Assembly: GCF_902497995.1 (NCBI RefSeq)
Contig: NZ_CABVII010000027.1
Coordinates: 1 to 64,000 of the forward strand
Length of the DNA: 64,000 nucleotides
Direction: 5' to 3'
DNA from: Pseudomonas fluorescens
Lineage (GTDB): Bacteria; Pseudomonadota; Gammaproteobacteria; Pseudomonadales; Pseudomonadaceae
Shown: positions 1 through 8,933 of the stretch, in pieces
Numbering within the stretch: position 1 is the stretch's first letter
Layout: each line of letters starts with the position of its first letter
Notes under the pieces: model-generated
What the model was told of the DNA's origin: nothing
Databases searched by the model: none
Seen by the model: only the letters and a program-made list of their open reading frames with translations
Program-made: the position numbers and the translations under genes

Positions 1-1
1 T

Positions 2-97
2 ACCACGCAAGCACTGGTGATACTGGCTCGCAAACTCGCTCGAATCGTATTCGCCCTACTGAAAGGGCAGAGCGAATACCAACCGAAAGCAGGTTGA
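2..97 (+). CDS. IS110-family transposase, C-terminal end only (cut by window start)
   Basis: Reading frame 2 from the first base gives a 31-residue tail containing LARKLARIVFALLKGQ, followed by QSEYQPKAG and a TGA stop. The 'ARKLARI..ALLK' ending is typical of IS110-type DEDD transposases. The rest of the element lies outside the window. No clear inverted end is visible in 98-204, as expected for IS110 elements, which often lack terminal inverted repeats. The family call rests on this short tail alone. Confidence 0.55.
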   Translation, partial: TTQALVILARKLARIVFALLKGQSEYQPKAG

Positions 98-204
98 GGC
101 TTCCCCTCAACCATAGAATCTCCCACAAGGAATGTGGCTTGGCTTGACTCCCGGCCTTCCAGCCGCCAACGTCCTCCCCATCGCCACAGCCCAAAGCATC
201 CGCC

Positions 205-969
205 ATGTCCTTGCCTACGTTGTTGTCCCAGCACATCGTCCGCCGCCCGCAACGCATTGCCTTGCTGCAACACATCGCCGAGCAGGGCTCGATCACCCGT
301 GCCGCAAAAAGCGCAGGCCTGAGTTACAAGGCGGCGTGGGACGCCATCGACGAACTGAACAACCTCGCGCAAAAGCCATTGGTGGAGCGCAGTGTCGGCG
401 GCAAGGGCGGCGGCGGCGCCAGGCTGTCCGGCGAAGGCGAGCGGGTATTGCGGCTCTATCAAAAGCTGCAAGCGCTGCAGGCCCAGGTACTGGAAGCGGC
501 CGAAGACGCCAGCGACCTCGACCTGCTCGGCCGATTGATGCTCAGAACCAGCGCGCGCAATCAATTGCATGGCAAGGTCGTGGCGATCGAAAGCCAGGGT
601 CGCAACGACCTGATTCGCCTGGAACTGGCCGCAGGCTTGACCATCGATGCGCAGATCACCCACGACAGTACCCTGCGCCTGGAGCTGGAGAACGGCACCG
701 AAGTGGTGGCGCTGATCAAGGCCGGCTGGCTCGATCTGCTCGACATCAAGGATGCAGTGACGCCAGGACACAATGGCCTGACAGGCATCATCGAAGAAAT
801 CCTCGACGCCGAAGACGGTCCCAGCGAAGTGCGCATCGGCCTGCCCAATGGCCAGACCCTGTGTGCGCTGGCCGAACCGCTGCACTTGCGGACCCTGGGC
901 CTTGGCACGGATAAAGCGGTACGGGTGCAGTTCGCGCCGTCCAACGTGTTGCTCGGTACACCGCTCTGA
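205..969 (+). CDS. modE: ModE-type molybdate-responsive regulator (LysR-like HTH plus TOBE domains)
   Basis: 254 aa, close to the usual ModE length. Residues about 15-85 form the winged HTH seen in ModE and LysR proteins (GSITRAAKSAGLSYKAAWDA, then VGGKGGGGARLSGEGERVL). Residues about 122-185 and 192-252 are two TOBE/MOP repeats (RNQLHGKVVAIESQGRND and LTGIIEEILDAEDGPSEV), which bind molybdate in the dimer. It would act as a DNA-binding sensor of cytoplasmic molybdate, usually repressing modABC. The modABC genes are not visible here. It stands alone before a PhoX gene on the same strand. The ATG at 205 gives the full HTH; longer upstream frames are shadows. Confidence 0.85.
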   Translation: MSLPTLLSQHIVRRPQRIALLQHIAEQGSITRAAKSAGLSYKAAWDAIDELNNLAQKPLVERSVGGKGGGGARLSGEGERVLRLYQKLQALQAQVLEAAEDASDLDLLGRLMLRTSARNQLHGKVVAIESQGRNDLIRLELAAGLTIDAQITHDSTLRLELENGTEVVALIKAGWLDLLDIKDAVTPGHNGLTGIIEEILDAEDGPSEVRIGLPNGQTLCALAEPLHLRTLGLGTDKAVRVQFAPSNVLLGTPL

Positions 970-1026
970 AACATTAGCGTCACAATCGGTCTTTAAGGTG
1001 GCTGAAAAATCCGCAGGGAGCCTGAT

Positions 1027-2928
1027 GTGAGCCTATTGGAAGAAAACCAGTCCACCGACCTCGAAAACATGGTCGGCCTCAGCCGTCGCGGCTTTATCAG
1101 CGCCGGCGCCTTGTGCGGTGCAGCGATGTTCCTCGGCGGTAATCTGCTGAGCCGTAGCGTGCTCGCTGCCAGCGTCAGTGCAGGCACCAGCAAACTGTTG
1201 GGTTTCGACAGCATCCCCGCCGCCACCCGCGACACCATCAGCTTGCCGCCGGGCTATAAATCCTCGGTATTGATCAGCTGGGGCCAGCCGTTGCAAAAGG
1301 ACGGCCCGGCATTCGACCCGAGCGGCAACGGCACCGCCGAGCAACAAGAAGTCCAGTTCGGTGACAACAACGACGGCATGAGCCTGTTCGAGTTTCCCGC
1401 AGAGCAAGACCGGGCGTTGATGGCGATCAACAACGAGTACACCAACTATCGCTACCTCTACCCCCACGGCGGCATGCCGCAATCGGCCGACGAAGTGCGC
1501 AAGGCACTGGCCTGCGAAGGCGTGTCGGTGATCGAGGTCCGGCGCCAGAACGGCCAGTGGCACTTCGTCCAGGGTTCGCGCTACAACCGGCGCATTCACG
1601 GCAATGCCCCGATCGACCTGAGCGGTCCGGCTGCCGGCCACACGCTTGTGAAAACCAGCGCCGACCCGCAGGGCAAGCACGTCCTCGGCACTTTCCAGAA
1701 CTGCGCCAATGGCAAGACGCCGTGGGGCACTTATCTGACCTGCGAAGAAAATTTCACTGATTGCTTCGGCAGCAGCAATGCCGAGCAAAAATTCGATGCC
1801 GCGCAGAAACGCTACGGTGCAGTGGCGGCCAGCAAAGAGATCAACTGGCATCAGCACGACGAGCGATTTGACCTGGCGAAGCATCCGAACGAACTCAACC
1901 GTCACGGCTGGGTGGTGGAAATCGACCCGTTCGACCCACAATCGACCCCGGTCAAACGAACTGCGCTGGGCCGTTTCAAGCATGAAAACGCCGCCCTGGC
2001 TGAAACCCATGACGGTCACGCCGTGGTGTACATGGGCGACGATGAACGCGGCGAATTCATCTACAAATTCGTCAGCCGCGACAAGATCAACCATAAAGAT
2101 CCCAAGGCCAACCGCGACTTGCTGGACCATGGCACCCTGTATGTGGCGCGCTTCGACGCGGGCGACGGCAATGCCGATCACCCCAAGGGCCAGGGCGAAT
2201 GGATCGAACTGACCCACGGTAAAAACGGCATCGATGCCAGCAGCGGTTTTGCCGATCAGGCGCAAGTGCTGATTCACGCGCGCCTTGCGGCCAGTGTGGT
2301 GAAAGCCACGCGCATGGACCGTCCGGAATGGATCGTCGTCAGCCCCAAGGATGGCCAGGTCTATTGCACCCTGACCAACAACGCCAAGCGCGGCGAAGAC
2401 GGCCAACCGGTGGGCGGGCCGAACCCGCGTGAGAAGAACCTGTACGGACAGATCCTGCGCTGGCGCACCGAGCGTGACGATCACGGTGCCAAGACCTTTT
2501 CCTGGGACTTGTTCGTGGTAGCCGGCAACCCGGGCGTGCATGCCGGCACGCCGAAGGGCGGCTCCTCGAACATCACGCCACAGAACATGTTCAACAGCCC
2601 GGATGGCCTGGGCTTCGACAACGCCGGGCGGCTATGGATTCTGACAGACGGTGATTCGAGCAATGCGGGTGATTTTGCCGGTATGGGCAATAACCAGATG
2701 CTGTGTGCCGACCCGTTGACCGGGGAAATTCGTCGTTTCATGGTCGGACCGGTGGGCTGCGAGGTGACGGGGATCAGCTTCTCGCCGGATCAGAAGACGT
2801 TGTTTGTGGGGATTCAGCACCCGGGGGAGAACGGTGGGTCGACGTTTCCTGAGCATTTGCCGGACGGGAAGCCGCGGTCTTCGGTGATGGCGATTTCACG
2901 GGAAGATGGCGGGATCGTCGGCGCCTGA
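1027..2928 (+). CDS. PhoX-family alkaline phosphatase (DUF839), Tat-exported
   Basis: 633 aa beginning at a GTG: the only nearby ATG (1025) is followed directly by TGA, and GCAGGGAG lies 6-7 bases before the GTG. A twin-arginine signal is visible near residues 20-40 (LSRRGFISAGALCGAAMFLGG), so the enzyme is exported folded with its cofactors. The body matches the PhoX/DUF839 phosphatase family, including TWGTYLTCEENFTDC, KHENAALAETHDGHAVVYMGDD and NSPDGLGFDNAGRLWILTDGD. Known PhoX enzymes are Ca/Fe-dependent phosphomonoesterases. No Pho box was identified in the 57-base gap after the ModE gene. The precise substrate cannot be read from sequence. Confidence 0.88.
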   Translation: MSLLEENQSTDLENMVGLSRRGFISAGALCGAAMFLGGNLLSRSVLAASVSAGTSKLLGFDSIPAATRDTISLPPGYKSSVLISWGQPLQKDGPAFDPSGNGTAEQQEVQFGDNNDGMSLFEFPAEQDRALMAINNEYTNYRYLYPHGGMPQSADEVRKALACEGVSVIEVRRQNGQWHFVQGSRYNRRIHGNAPIDLSGPAAGHTLVKTSADPQGKHVLGTFQNCANGKTPWGTYLTCEENFTDCFGSSNAEQKFDAAQKRYGAVAASKEINWHQHDERFDLAKHPNELNRHGWVVEIDPFDPQSTPVKRTALGRFKHENAALAETHDGHAVVYMGDDERGEFIYKFVSRDKINHKDPKANRDLLDHGTLYVARFDAGDGNADHPKGQGEWIELTHGKNGIDASSGFADQAQVLIHARLAASVVKATRMDRPEWIVVSPKDGQVYCTLTNNAKRGEDGQPVGGPNPREKNLYGQILRWRTERDDHGAKTFSWDLFVVAGNPGVHAGTPKGGSSNITPQNMFNSPDGLGFDNAGRLWILTDGDSSNAGDFAGMGNNQMLCADPLTGEIRRFMVGPVGCEVTGISFSPDQKTLFVGIQHPGENGGSTFPEHLPDGKPRSSVMAISREDGGIVGA

Positions 2929-2934
2929 TAGGGC

Positions 2935-3127
2935 CTCTTCGCGGGCAAGCCCGCTCCCACAAGGGATCTCCTGTGTGTCACAAATCCTGTGCACACCGCA
3001 GCCCCTCTGTGGGAGCGAGACCGGCTTGCCGGCGAAGTCGTCAGCCCAAACAAACAGGATCTCCTGTGTGTCACAAATCCTGTGTACACCACAGCCCCCT
3101 GTGGGAGCGGGCTTGCTCGCGAAGACG
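2935..3127. repeat. Three-armed REP cluster with an internal ~80-bp direct duplication
   Basis: REP arms of the GCGGGCAAGCCCGCTCCCACA type lie at about 2938-2962, 3007-3040 and 3099-3125. Two near-identical segments (2964-3047 and 3057-3135), both starting GGATCTCCTGTGTGTCAC, form a direct repeat, so the element looks partly duplicated. It fills the gap between the phoX-like gene and srkA. Confidence 0.8.
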
Positions 3128-3229
3128 TCAGCCCGGACAACACTCATCTCAAGCCCACCCCCTAAAGAAGCCCCGTCTGCGCTACCATGCTTGGCCGGAC
3201 GCGGCAGCCTGCTGCGCGCAGGAGTCAGC

Positions 3230-4204
3230 ATGGCCCACCCGTTTGCAACCCTCACCCCAGACCTCGTGCTCGATGCCGTCGAAAGCATCGGCTTTCTCAG
3301 CGACGCGCGCATCCTGGCGCTCAACAGCTACGAAAACCGTGTCTATCAGGTCGGTATCGAAGACGGCGAGCCGCTGATCGCCAAGTTCTACCGTCCGCAA
3401 CGCTGGACCAACGAGGCGATTCTCGAAGAGCACCAGTTCACCTTCGAACTCGCCGAGTGCGACGTGCCCGTGGTGGCGCCGATGATTCACAACGGTGCAA
3501 GCCTGCACGAACACAACGGCTTCCGATTCACCCTGTTCCCCCGCCGTGGCGGACGCGCGCCGGAGCCAGGCAATCTCGATCAGTTGTATCGCCTCGGCCA
3601 ACTGCTCGGTCGTTTGCATGCCGTCGGCGCGACCAAGCCGTTCGAACACCGTGAAGCCCTGGGCGTGAAAAACTTCGGCCACGACTCGCTGACGACATTG
3701 CTCGAAGGCAATTTCGTCCCCAAAAGCCTGCTGCCGGCCTACGAGTCCGTGGCCCGCGACCTGCTCAAGCGGGTGGAAGAGGTCTACAAGGCGACGCCGC
3801 ACCAGAACATCCGCATGCACGGCGATTGCCACCCCGGCAACATGATGTGTCGCGACGAGATGTTCCACATCGTCGACCTCGATGACTGTCGAATGGGCCC
3901 GGCGGTGCAGGACATCTGGATGATGCTCGCCGGCGACCGCCAGGAATGTCTCGGCCAGTTGTCGGAACTGATGGACGGCTACAACGAATTCCACGACTTC
4001 GACCCGCGGGAATTGGCGCTGATCGAACCGCTGCGCGCCCTGCGCCTGATGCACTACAGCGCCTGGCTCGCCCGCCGCTGGGACGACCCGGCATTCCCGC
4101 ACAGCTTTCCGTGGTTCGGCAGCGAGCGGTATTGGGGCGATCAAGTACTGGCGTTGCGCGAACAACTGGCTGCGCTCAATGAAGAGCCACTAAAAATCTT
4201 CTGA
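3230..4204 (+). CDS. srkA: Stress response kinase A (SrkA/RdoA/YihE), Ser/Thr protein kinase
   Basis: 324 aa, very close to E. coli SrkA. The frame is open further upstream through REP DNA, but the ATG at 3230 (preceded by GGAG about 5 bases away) begins the conserved protein MAHPFATLTPDLVLDAVES. Kinase hallmarks: the N-lobe ENRVYQVGIEDGEPLIAKFY, the catalytic loop HGDCHPGNMM (His197, Asp199, Asn204) and the metal-binding VDLDD. The family is related to aminoglycoside/choline kinases but phosphorylates protein in E. coli and protects stressed cells. It acts in the cytoplasm. It is flanked by REP elements on both sides, so probably monocistronic. Confidence 0.9.
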   Translation: MAHPFATLTPDLVLDAVESIGFLSDARILALNSYENRVYQVGIEDGEPLIAKFYRPQRWTNEAILEEHQFTFELAECDVPVVAPMIHNGASLHEHNGFRFTLFPRRGGRAPEPGNLDQLYRLGQLLGRLHAVGATKPFEHREALGVKNFGHDSLTTLLEGNFVPKSLLPAYESVARDLLKRVEEVYKATPHQNIRMHGDCHPGNMMCRDEMFHIVDLDDCRMGPAVQDIWMMLAGDRQECLGQLSELMDGYNEFHDFDPRELALIEPLRALRLMHYSAWLARRWDDPAFPHSFPWFGSERYWGDQVLALREQLAALNEEPLKIF

Positions 4205-4213
4205 TCCACACGA

Positions 4214-4310
4214 CCCTGTAGGAGCGAGGCTTGCCCGCGAAGAACGATAACGCGGTATATCAGGCAGACCGCGTTATCGTTCTTCGCGGGCAAGCCTCGC
4301 TCCTACAGGG
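4214..4310. repeat. REP palindrome with 43-bp perfect arms
   Basis: Arms 4214-4256 and 4268-4310 are exact reverse complements over 43 bases, around an 11-base loop. The outer part is the usual REP core (GTAGGAGCGAGGCTTGCCCG) and the inner part is GAACGATAACGCGGT. It lies between srkA and rarD and could act as a transcription terminator or mRNA stabiliser. Confidence 0.9.
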
Positions 4311-4376
4311 ATCAGCACATCGAGACAAATCTCCTTACAATCCCCTCTTTGTTAGCTGCCTAAGCAAGGATTCTGC

Positions 4377-5264
4377 ATGCAAGCCGCCAACCCGCGTCGC
4401 GGGTACATTCTGGGCCTGAGTGCCTACATCATCTGGGGATTGTTCCCGCTCTATTTCAAAGCCATCGCCAACGTGCCCGCCGTGGAAATCATCGTCCACC
4501 GCGTGCTTTGGTCCGCCCTGTTCGGCGCCTTGCTGTTGATGGTCTGGAAACATCCGGGCTGGTGGCGCGAGTTGCGTGACAACCCGAAACGCCTGGCGAT
4601 CCTGGCCCTGAGTGGCACGCTGATCGCGGCCAACTGGCTGACCTACGTCTGGTCGGTGAACAACGGGCGCATGCTCGAGGCCAGCCTCGGTTACTACATC
4701 AACCCATTGGTGAACGTGCTATTGGGCATGCTGATCCTCGGCGAACGGCTGCGGCGCATGCAGTGGCTGGCCGTTGGCCTGGCGGCAGTCGGCGTCGCAC
4801 AACAGGTGTGGCAAGTCGGCAGCCTGCCGTGGGTGTCGCTGGTGCTGGCGCTGACCTTTGGCTTCTACGGATTGATTCGCAAGCAGGCCCCCGTCAAGGC
4901 ACTGCCGGGCCTGGTGGTGGAAACATGGATGCTGGTGCCGATCGCCGTCGCCTGGTTGCTGTTCAATCCGACCGCGAGTAGCGCGCAAGCCGAATTCTGG
5001 ACGACCTCCGAAGCCTGGTGGCTGGTGGCCGCGGGGCCGGTGACGTTGGTGCCGCTGGTATGTTTCAACGCCGCTGCACGGCATTTGCCCTACACGACGC
5101 TGGGATTTCTTCAGTACCTGGCGCCGACGCTGGTGCTGTTGCAGGCCGTCCTGCTGTTTGGTGAACAGCTGTCATCCAGCACACTGGTGGCGTTCATCTT
5201 TATCTGGGCCGGCCTGGCAGTGTACAGCGTCGATGCATGGGTAAGTCTGCGCCGCCGCAGCTGA
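4377..5264 (+). CDS. rarD: RarD, EamA-family inner-membrane transporter
   Basis: 295 aa, normal RarD length, with about ten hydrophobic segments from residue 8 (YILGLSAYIIWGLFPLYFKA) to the C-terminus. Typical RarD sequences include NWLTYVWSVNNGRMLEASLG, YYINPLVNVLLG and LLQAVLLFGEQL. The family is described as predicted permeases (chloramphenicol resistance protein RarD), with the natural substrate unknown. The ATG at 4377 starts with MQAANPRRG. A GGCCACG/CGTGGCC hairpin just downstream (5287-5309) may end the transcript. Confidence 0.9.
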   Translation: MQAANPRRGYILGLSAYIIWGLFPLYFKAIANVPAVEIIVHRVLWSALFGALLLMVWKHPGWWRELRDNPKRLAILALSGTLIAANWLTYVWSVNNGRMLEASLGYYINPLVNVLLGMLILGERLRRMQWLAVGLAAVGVAQQVWQVGSLPWVSLVLALTFGFYGLIRKQAPVKALPGLVVETWMLVPIAVAWLLFNPTASSAQAEFWTTSEAWWLVAAGPVTLVPLVCFNAAARHLPYTTLGFLQYLAPTLVLLQAVLLFGEQLSSSTLVAFIFIWAGLAVYSVDAWVSLRRRS

Positions 5265-5286
5265 TCAAAAAACGCACAAACCTCCA

Positions 5287-5309
5287 CAGGCCACGTACTT
5301 CGTGGCCTG
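5287..5309. terminator. Hairpin downstream of rarD
   Basis: CAGGCCACG (5287-5295) pairs perfectly with CGTGGCCTG (5301-5309) around a 5-base loop. There is no long T-run on either side, so it is only a possible terminator between the convergent rarD and gcvR-like genes. Confidence 0.4.
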
Positions 5310-5329
5310 CATCGATCCTTCCCACGGTT

Positions 5330-5470
5330 ATCCACAGCGTGATCCCCGCCGTTTGTGCGCAACTTGTTAAAACTGCCGGTTTTTTGATCAGATCTTGACG
5401 AAGCCCGGCCAGCGGGGCCTGGCGGGCTGTTTCTACAGGTTATCCACAGGCAGGTGCACGTATAACTTGG
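5330..5470. repeat. Non-coding segment with two perfect DnaA boxes, related to the 43-kb repeat
   Basis: TTATCCACA occurs at 5338-5346 and 5450-5458. The sequence between them (a TTTTTTGATC tract, then a GC-rich GAAGCCCGGCC stretch) resembles the spacer of the larger DnaA-box array at 42.97-43.54 kb. It lies between convergent genes, so it is free of coding constraint. Confidence 0.6.
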
Positions 5471-5479
5471 ATAACCCTG

Positions 5480-5998
5480 TCAGGGCTCGCTACGCAGTAC
5501 CAATTCCACCATCAGATCATCCGCCAGGGTTTCCAGACGCGATTGCAGCACGTCCAGAGACAACGTCAGCGGCACCGCGAGAATCGCTTCGGCGTGGAAC
5601 AACGGTTCGCTGCTCATTGGTGCCGGACGCACTTCAGTCACCAGACTCTCCAGATTGACCCCTTGCTCGCTCAGCAGGCGAGTAATGTCACGGACAATCC
5701 CCGGACGATCATTGCCCACCAGTTCCATCGCAATCGGTTTCCAGGTGCAGGATTGTTCGATACCACTTTCGGCGATCAGCACCCGAATGCCGTGGGCGGA
5801 CAACGCCTGCAGGGAGTCCACCAGTTCGTCGTAGGCTTCGGCTGGCACGCCCACCCGAAGGATCCCGGCGAACTGCCCGGCCATGCGCGACATTCGGCTT
5901 TCCAGCCAATTGCCGCCGTGCTCGGCAATACACTGGGCGATGCGCTCGACCTGCCCAGGCTTGTCCGGAGCGATTACAGTGAGTACGAGGTGGTCCAT
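5480..5998 (-). CDS. GcvR-like ACT-domain regulator
   Basis: 172 aa from the ATG at 5998 (MDHLVLTVIAPDKPGQ), with GAGGGC about 6 bases upstream of the start. The frame runs on upstream without support. Two ACT domains are visible: residues about 3-80 (DKPGQVERIAQCIAEHGGNW) and 88-168 (GNDRPGIVRDITRLLSEQGV). Proteins of this type (E. coli GcvR, the glycine-cleavage regulator) sense glycine or act by protein-protein contact, and have no DNA-binding domain. No gcv genes are adjacent. The link to glycine is by family only, though the window is rich in glycine-producing genes. Confidence 0.75.
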   Translation of the reverse strand: MDHLVLTVIAPDKPGQVERIAQCIAEHGGNWLESRMSRMAGQFAGILRVGVPAEAYDELVDSLQALSAHGIRVLIAESGIEQSCTWKPIAMELVGNDRPGIVRDITRLLSEQGVNLESLVTEVRPAPMSSEPLFHAEAILAVPLTLSLDVLQSRLETLADDLMVELVLRSEP

Positions 5999-6558
5999 GG
6001 CGCAGCCCTCTTTTTCATGATTTTTGTTATAGATAGGCAAGTATAGGCAAGGCGGGATTGTGTGTTGAATCGTCTGACGCCTTTGCGGGCAAGTCGGATC
6101 GCCGCACCGCTCGCTCCTACAGGGATTGCGCAAGACCTGTAGGAGCGAGGCTTGCCCGCGAATGAAGCACCGCCGATTCACCTGCCAACAACAAATCGTG
6201 TACAAGTTTTGATATTTAACTGGAACAATCCAATAGTTTTTTGAGAACATCCCGTTCCCCGACCTGACCGCAATGCGTCACAAGGTCGCAGAACGACGTA
6301 ATTAGTCTGATTTTCACAAGCGCAATTCATCATGTAGTATGCCAAAGCGCGCACTACATAACATGGATCGATGTCTGCCACCGGCGCAGTCGCAACCCTG
6401 AAAGCCCCGTCAGCAAGGCCCCTAGCCGTTGATTGGACCAAACCCAGCCGCCCACATGGCATGTACTGGTAGACGGGTTTGTGGTTTAAATGGCCAGAGG
6501 CTTCATTGTCAAATTGAAGAGCTGAAAAGCGAAATAGCTGAGCAGAGTGAGGCAAGCA
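5999..6558. other. Long intergenic region between the gcvR-like gene and glcB
   Basis: This 560-base gap carries a REP pair (6081-6162), an AT-rich stretch and the glcB promoter region. An inverted repeat ATGTAGT...ACTACAT (6332-6338 and 6353-6359, 14 bases apart) lies about 200 bases upstream of glcB and is a candidate operator. No ORF with a convincing start was found. Confidence 0.4.
6081..6162. repeat. REP inverted pair
   Basis: Arms of the TGCGGGCAAG...GCTCGCTCCTACAGG type and their reverse complement (CCTGTAGGAGCGAGGCTTGC). The left arm carries a variant insert, GTCGGATCGCCGCACCGC. Confidence 0.8.
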
Positions 6559-8736
6559 ATGACTGAACACGTTCAAGTCGGTGGCCTGCAGGTCGCCAAA
6601 GTCCTGTTCGACTTCGTAAACAACGAAGCCATTCCCGGTACCGGCCTCACCGCCGATAAGTTCTGGGCCGGTGCCGACAAGGTCATTCATGACCTGGCAC
6701 CGAAGAACAAAGCCCTACTCGCCAAACGCGATGATTTCCAGGCTCGTATCGATGGCTGGCACCAATCCCGTGCCGGTCAGCCACACGACGCCGTGGCCTA
6801 CAAAGCCTTTCTGCAAGACATCGGTTATCTGCTGCCAGAAGCCGCCGATTTCCAGGCAACGACGCAAAACGTCGATGACGAAATCGCCCGCATGGCCGGC
6901 CCACAGCTGGTGGTGCCGGTGATGAATGCCCGTTTTGCACTCAATGCTTCGAACGCTCGCTGGGGTTCGCTGTACGACGCGCTCTACGGCACTGATGCCA
7001 TCAGCGACGCTGACGGCGCGCAGAAAGGCAAAGGCTACAACAAGGTTCGCGGCGACAAGGTCATCGCCTTTGCTCGCGCCTTTCTGGACGAGGCCGCCCC
7101 CTTGGCCGCCGGCTCCCACGTCGACTCCGTCGGTTACAAGATCATTGACGGTAAACTGGTGGTCGCCCTTAAAGGCGGCAGCAATACCGGCCTGCGCAAC
7201 GATGCGCAACTGATCGGTTTCCACGGCGATGTCAGCGCTCCGACCGCGATCCTGCTGAAGAACAACGGTCTGCACTTCGAAATCCAGGTCGACGCCAGCA
7301 CCCCGGTCGGCCAGACCGACCCGGCCGGCATCAAAGACATCCTGATGGAAGCTGCTCTGACCACCATCATGGACTGCGAAGACTCCGTGGCTGCCGTCGA
7401 TGCCGACGACAAAGTGGTGATCTACCGCAACTGGCTCGGCCTGATGAAGGGCGATCTGTCGGAAGAAGTCTCCAAGGGCGGTCAGACCTTTACCCGCACC
7501 ATGAACGCCGATCGCCGCTACACCGGCGTCGACGGCAAGGAGCTGAGCCTGCACGGTCGTTCGCTGTTGTTCGTGCGTAACGTCGGTCACCTGATGACCA
7601 TCGACGCGATCCTCGACAAAGACGGCAACGAAGTACCGGAAGGCATCCTCGACGGTCTGGTGACCAGCCTGGCAGCCATCCACAGCCTCAACGGCAACAA
7701 CTCGCGCAAGAACAGCCGCACCGGCTCGGTCTACATCGTGAAGCCGAAGATGCATGGTCCGGAAGAAGCCGCGTTTACCAACGAGTTGTTTGCTCGCATC
7801 GAAGACGTGCTCGACCTGCCGCGCAACACCCTGAAAGTCGGGATCATGGACGAGGAGCGCCGTACCACGGTCAACCTCAAGGCCTGCATCAAGGCCGCCA
7901 GCGAGCGCGTGGTGTTCATCAACACCGGGTTCCTCGACCGCACCGGCGATGAGATCCACACCTCCATGGAAGCCGGCCCGATGGTGCGCAAGGCGGACAT
8001 GAAGGCTGAGAAGTGGATTGGCGCCTACGAAAACTGGAACGTCGATATCGGCCTGAGCACCGGCCTGCAAGGCCGCGCGCAGATCGGTAAAGGCATGTGG
8101 GCCATGCCCGACCTGATGGCGGCGATGCTCGAACAGAAAGTCGCCCACCCGCTGGCCGGCGCCAACACCGCCTGGGTGCCATCGCCTACCGCCGCGGCAT
8201 TGCACGCACTGCATTACCACAAGGTCGATGTGTTCGCCCGTCAGGCCGAACTGGCCAAACGTGCCCGCGCGTCGGTGGACGACATCCTGACCATCCCGCT
8301 GGCCGTGAACCCGAGCTGGACCACGGAACAGATCAAGAACGAACTGGACAACAACGCCCAGGGCATTCTCGGTTACGTGGTGCGCTGGATCGACCAGGGC
8401 GTGGGCTGCTCAAAGGTGCCGGACATCAACGACATCGGCCTGATGGAAGACCGTGCGACGCTGCGTATTTCCAGCCAGCACATCGCCAACTGGCTGCGCC
8501 ATGGCATCGTCACTGAAGAGCAAGTGCTGGAAAGCCTCAAGCGCATGGCGCCGGTGGTTGACCGCCAGAACGCCAATGACCCGCTGTACCGCCCGCTGGC
8601 ACCGAGCTTCGACAGCAACATCGCCTTCCAGGCGGCGGTCGAACTGGTGGTCGAGGGCAGCAAACAACCCAACGGCTATACCGAGCCGGTTCTGCACCGT
8701 CGTCGTCGCGAGTTCAAGGCTGCCAATGGCCTGTAA
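6559..8736 (+). CDS. glcB: Malate synthase G
   Basis: 725 aa from the ATG at 6559 (MTEHVQVGGLQVAKVL). GTGAGG precedes it, and the E. coli enzyme has 723 residues. It condenses glyoxylate with acetyl-CoA to give malate in the cytoplasm. Family signatures include the Mg-binding region TIMDCEDSVAAVDADDKVV, the segment NRKNSRTGSVYIVKPKMHG-like around residue 385 and the C-terminal CSKVPDINDIGLMEDRATL. It is a single-gene unit closed by a strong terminator at 8761. Malate synthase G usually serves glycolate/glyoxylate use rather than the classical acetate shunt. Confidence 0.95.
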   Translation: MTEHVQVGGLQVAKVLFDFVNNEAIPGTGLTADKFWAGADKVIHDLAPKNKALLAKRDDFQARIDGWHQSRAGQPHDAVAYKAFLQDIGYLLPEAADFQATTQNVDDEIARMAGPQLVVPVMNARFALNASNARWGSLYDALYGTDAISDADGAQKGKGYNKVRGDKVIAFARAFLDEAAPLAAGSHVDSVGYKIIDGKLVVALKGGSNTGLRNDAQLIGFHGDVSAPTAILLKNNGLHFEIQVDASTPVGQTDPAGIKDILMEAALTTIMDCEDSVAAVDADDKVVIYRNWLGLMKGDLSEEVSKGGQTFTRTMNADRRYTGVDGKELSLHGRSLLFVRNVGHLMTIDAILDKDGNEVPEGILDGLVTSLAAIHSLNGNNSRKNSRTGSVYIVKPKMHGPEEAAFTNELFARIEDVLDLPRNTLKVGIMDEERRTTVNLKACIKAASERVVFINTGFLDRTGDEIHTSMEAGPMVRKADMKAEKWIGAYENWNVDIGLSTGLQGRAQIGKGMWAMPDLMAAMLEQKVAHPLAGANTAWVPSPTAAALHALHYHKVDVFARQAELAKRARASVDDILTIPLAVNPSWTTEQIKNELDNNAQGILGYVVRWIDQGVGCSKVPDINDIGLMEDRATLRISSQHIANWLRHGIVTEEQVLESLKRMAPVVDRQNANDPLYRPLAPSFDSNIAFQAAVELVVEGSKQPNGYTEPVLHRRRREFKAANGL

Positions 8737-8760
8737 CTGAGCGCTGATGCGTTAAATGAA

Positions 8761-8794
8761 AAAAGCCCTGATTTTTTCGATCAGGGCTTTTTTT
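8761..8794 (+). terminator. Rho-independent terminator of glcB
   Basis: AAAAGCCCTGA pairs with TCAGGGCTTTT around a T-rich loop and is followed by a run of T. It lies 24 bases after the glcB stop. Confidence 0.9.
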
Positions 8795-8820
8795 GTTCAC
8801 TTGAAACCGGCGGCGCTCCC

Positions 8821-8904
8821 TTCGCGGGCAAGCCTCGCTCCTGCAGGATTTGCGTCGTTCGTGAAAATAACACAGTCCTGTAGGAGCGAGGCTTGCCCGC
8901 GAAG
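8821..8904. repeat. REP inverted pair
   Basis: TTCGCGGGCAAGCCTCGCTC and its reverse complement flank a spacer of about 30 bases, between glcB and the response regulator. Confidence 0.85.
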
Positions 8905-8933
8905 ACGATCGAATAGGCAACACAAATCTTGAA

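Noticed and set aside
1033..2541. 502-codon minus-strand ORF
   Set aside because: Exact shadow of the phoX-like gene; no family match or ribosome site, and composition typical of an antisense frame.
2906..3229. N-terminal extension of srkA through REP DNA
   Set aside because: The frame is open only because REP sequence lacks stops; the conserved protein begins at 3230 with a ribosome site.
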